A stretch of 62,304 nucleotides of DNA from Microvirga tunisiensis (GTDB lineage: Bacteria; Pseudomonadota; Alphaproteobacteria; Rhizobiales; Beijerinckiaceae), in the NCBI RefSeq assembly GCF_009296175.1, contig NZ_VOSK01000014.1, forward strand, positions 1-62,304. The letters run 5' to 3'. A program made the translations under genes and the position numbers. This document shows, one piece after another, positions 61,589 to 62,304 of the stretch; position 1 is the first letter of the stretch; every line of letters begins with the position of its first letter. Under the pieces are notes generated by a model that was not told the DNA's origin, made no database searches, and was given only the letters and a program-made list of their open reading frames with translations.

Positions 61589-62304
61589 GCATCACACCAT
61601 CGACAGCCAATTGGCGGAGCTGACCACACGGGCGCAACAGGATGGCCATTGCATTCGGGATGATCTGCGCTTCATCGACAACGGCCACAGCGGCGCCAGC
61701 TTGATCCGTCCGGCACTGGAGCGTCTGCGGGACTTGGTGGCCCTGTCAGCGATCGATCTCGTCTACATCCTGTCCCCAGACCGCATCGCCCGCAGCTACG
61801 CGCATCAGGTTCTGCTGCTCGAAGAATTTACCCAAGCCGGCACGCAGGTGGTCTTCGTCAATCACCCGATCGGGACTACGCCCGAGGACAGTTTGCTGCT
61901 GCAATTACAGGGCATGTTCGCCGAGTACGAAAGAGCCAAGGTGCTGGAACGCAGCCGGCGCGGCAAGCGCCACCGCGCCCAAACCGGGGCCGTCAGTGTC
62001 CTGTCCCGGGCGCCCTTCGGCTACCGCTACATCACGCGTGAGGCTGGCGGGGGAGACGCACGCTATGAGATCGACGAGGAGGCCGCCCGGATTGTGCGCC
62101 AGATCTTCACTTGGGTCGGGCACGAGCGCTTGACGCTGGCCGGGGTCTGCCGGCGCCTGCACGACAGCGGGATTCCGAGTCCGACTGGGCGGCTCCACTG
62201 GAGCCGGGCGATGATCCATAGCATGCTGCTCAACCCCGCCTATGCGGGACAGGCGCTTTATGGTCGCCGCCAGAGCGTGCCATGGCGGCCGCCGCTGCAT
62301 CCGC
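61500..62304 (+). CDS. Large serine recombinase (resolvase/invertase N-terminal domain), 3' truncated by window
   Basis: 268 codons without a stop to the window end. The catalytic domain begins VALYARVSSDQQAEHHTIDSQ with Ser24 as the predicted nucleophile. It continues through FIDNGHSGASLIRPALERL, VYILSPDRIARSYAHQVLLLEEF and ending LQLQGMFAEYERAKVLERSRRGK, the standard resolvase core. The Recombinase domain (PF07508) follows: APFGYRYI, DEEAARIVRQIFTWVG, SGIPSPTG--HWSRAMIHSMLLNPAYAG. Full-length relatives exceed 500 residues with a zinc-ribbon and coiled coil. It would move the element carrying it by site-specific recombination. Confidence 0.9.
   Translation, partial: MRTPHLRAVSAPQPLQVALYARVSSDQQAEHHTIDSQLAELTTRAQQDGHCIRDDLRFIDNGHSGASLIRPALERLRDLVALSAIDLVYILSPDRIARSYAHQVLLLEEFTQAGTQVVFVNHPIGTTPEDSLLLQLQGMFAEYERAKVLERSRRGKRHRAQTGAVSVLSRAPFGYRYITREAGGGDARYEIDEEAARIVRQIFTWVGHERLTLAGVCRRLHDSGIPSPTGRLHWSRAMIHSMLLNPAYAGQALYGRRQSVPWRPPLHP

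Larger units (their letters stand above)
61205..62304 (+). mobile_element. Serine-recombinase-bearing element, left part
   Basis: From about 61205 the sequence no longer belongs to the metallopeptidase gene and leads into a large serine recombinase gene that leaves the window. Bases 61205-61330 contain no gene. The junction inside a conserved gene is the main evidence for insertion. The end sequence and target duplication cannot be defined, because the right side is missing. Confidence 0.5.

Noticed and set aside
1-62304. CRISPR array, prophage, toxin-antitoxin or restriction systems
   Set aside because: No regularly spaced repeats and no corresponding protein families were seen; only the two edge mobile elements are accessory.

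Overview
The window looks like a chromosomal piece of an alphaproteobacterium of the order Hyphomicrobiales (Rhizobiales). A Microvirga/Methylobacteriaceae-like organism is the best guess. The evidence is a high-GC sequence with gene sets and orders typical of that group: divK next to a DUF3572 gene, pcm-tolC-popZ-valS, clpS-clpA, aapJQMP, an EcfG-type sigma factor, EipB, a phasin and an HWE histidine kinase. The genus is an inference; no rRNA is present.

Left part (1-9.8 kb). The window opens inside the 3' end of an IS21-family element whose end has cut into an alpha/beta-hydrolase gene. An adenine deaminase follows, broken by a single missing base. Next come a candidate structured small RNA with a CCTCCT loop, divK, DUF3572, dinB, eipB, a RidA-like protein, a glycerophosphodiester phosphodiesterase, a FemAB-like protein and an FMN reductase.

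Middle (9.8-46.4 kb). This is mostly housekeeping: an HWE kinase, clpS-clpA plus a small coupled membrane protein, a phasin whose promoter carries two identical palindromic operators, a D,D-carboxypeptidase with a SPOR domain, a J-domain membrane protein, a GST, a biotin-carboxylase subunit (probably methylcrotonyl-CoA carboxylase alpha) and mntH. A frameshifted DUF2459 gene, valS, popZ, a TolC-type exporter, pcm, tRNA-Cys, tRNA-Asn, photolyase, an AlaX editing protein, sseA, the general amino-acid ABC transporter aapJQMP, metC, a three-gene polyprenyl-phosphate-sugar set (GT2, LAB_N, ArnT-like GT39), an RtcB-family ligase and a TauE/SafE permease follow.

Right part (46.3-62.3 kb). An EcfG-like sigma factor with a NepR-like N-terminal segment lies divergent from a sugar cluster: xylulokinase, a complete ribose-type ABC importer, L-ribulose-5-phosphate 4-epimerase, ribulokinase, a fructokinase-like PfkB kinase, an AGE-family epimerase and a convergent ribokinase. 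After phoH and a double cold-shock protein comes a zinc metallopeptidase lacking its N-terminus, cut where a serine-recombinase element begins. That element runs off the window.

Dispersed palindromic repeats sharing AAGTGGAC / GGTCC cores occupy several intergenic spaces. The two frameshifts are both single-base losses next to G/C runs, which could be sequencing error. No CRISPR array, prophage or obvious defence island is visible. The least ordinary items are the NepR-like/EcfG fusion, the anti-Shine-Dalgarno small RNA candidate, the phasin operator pair and the repeat family.
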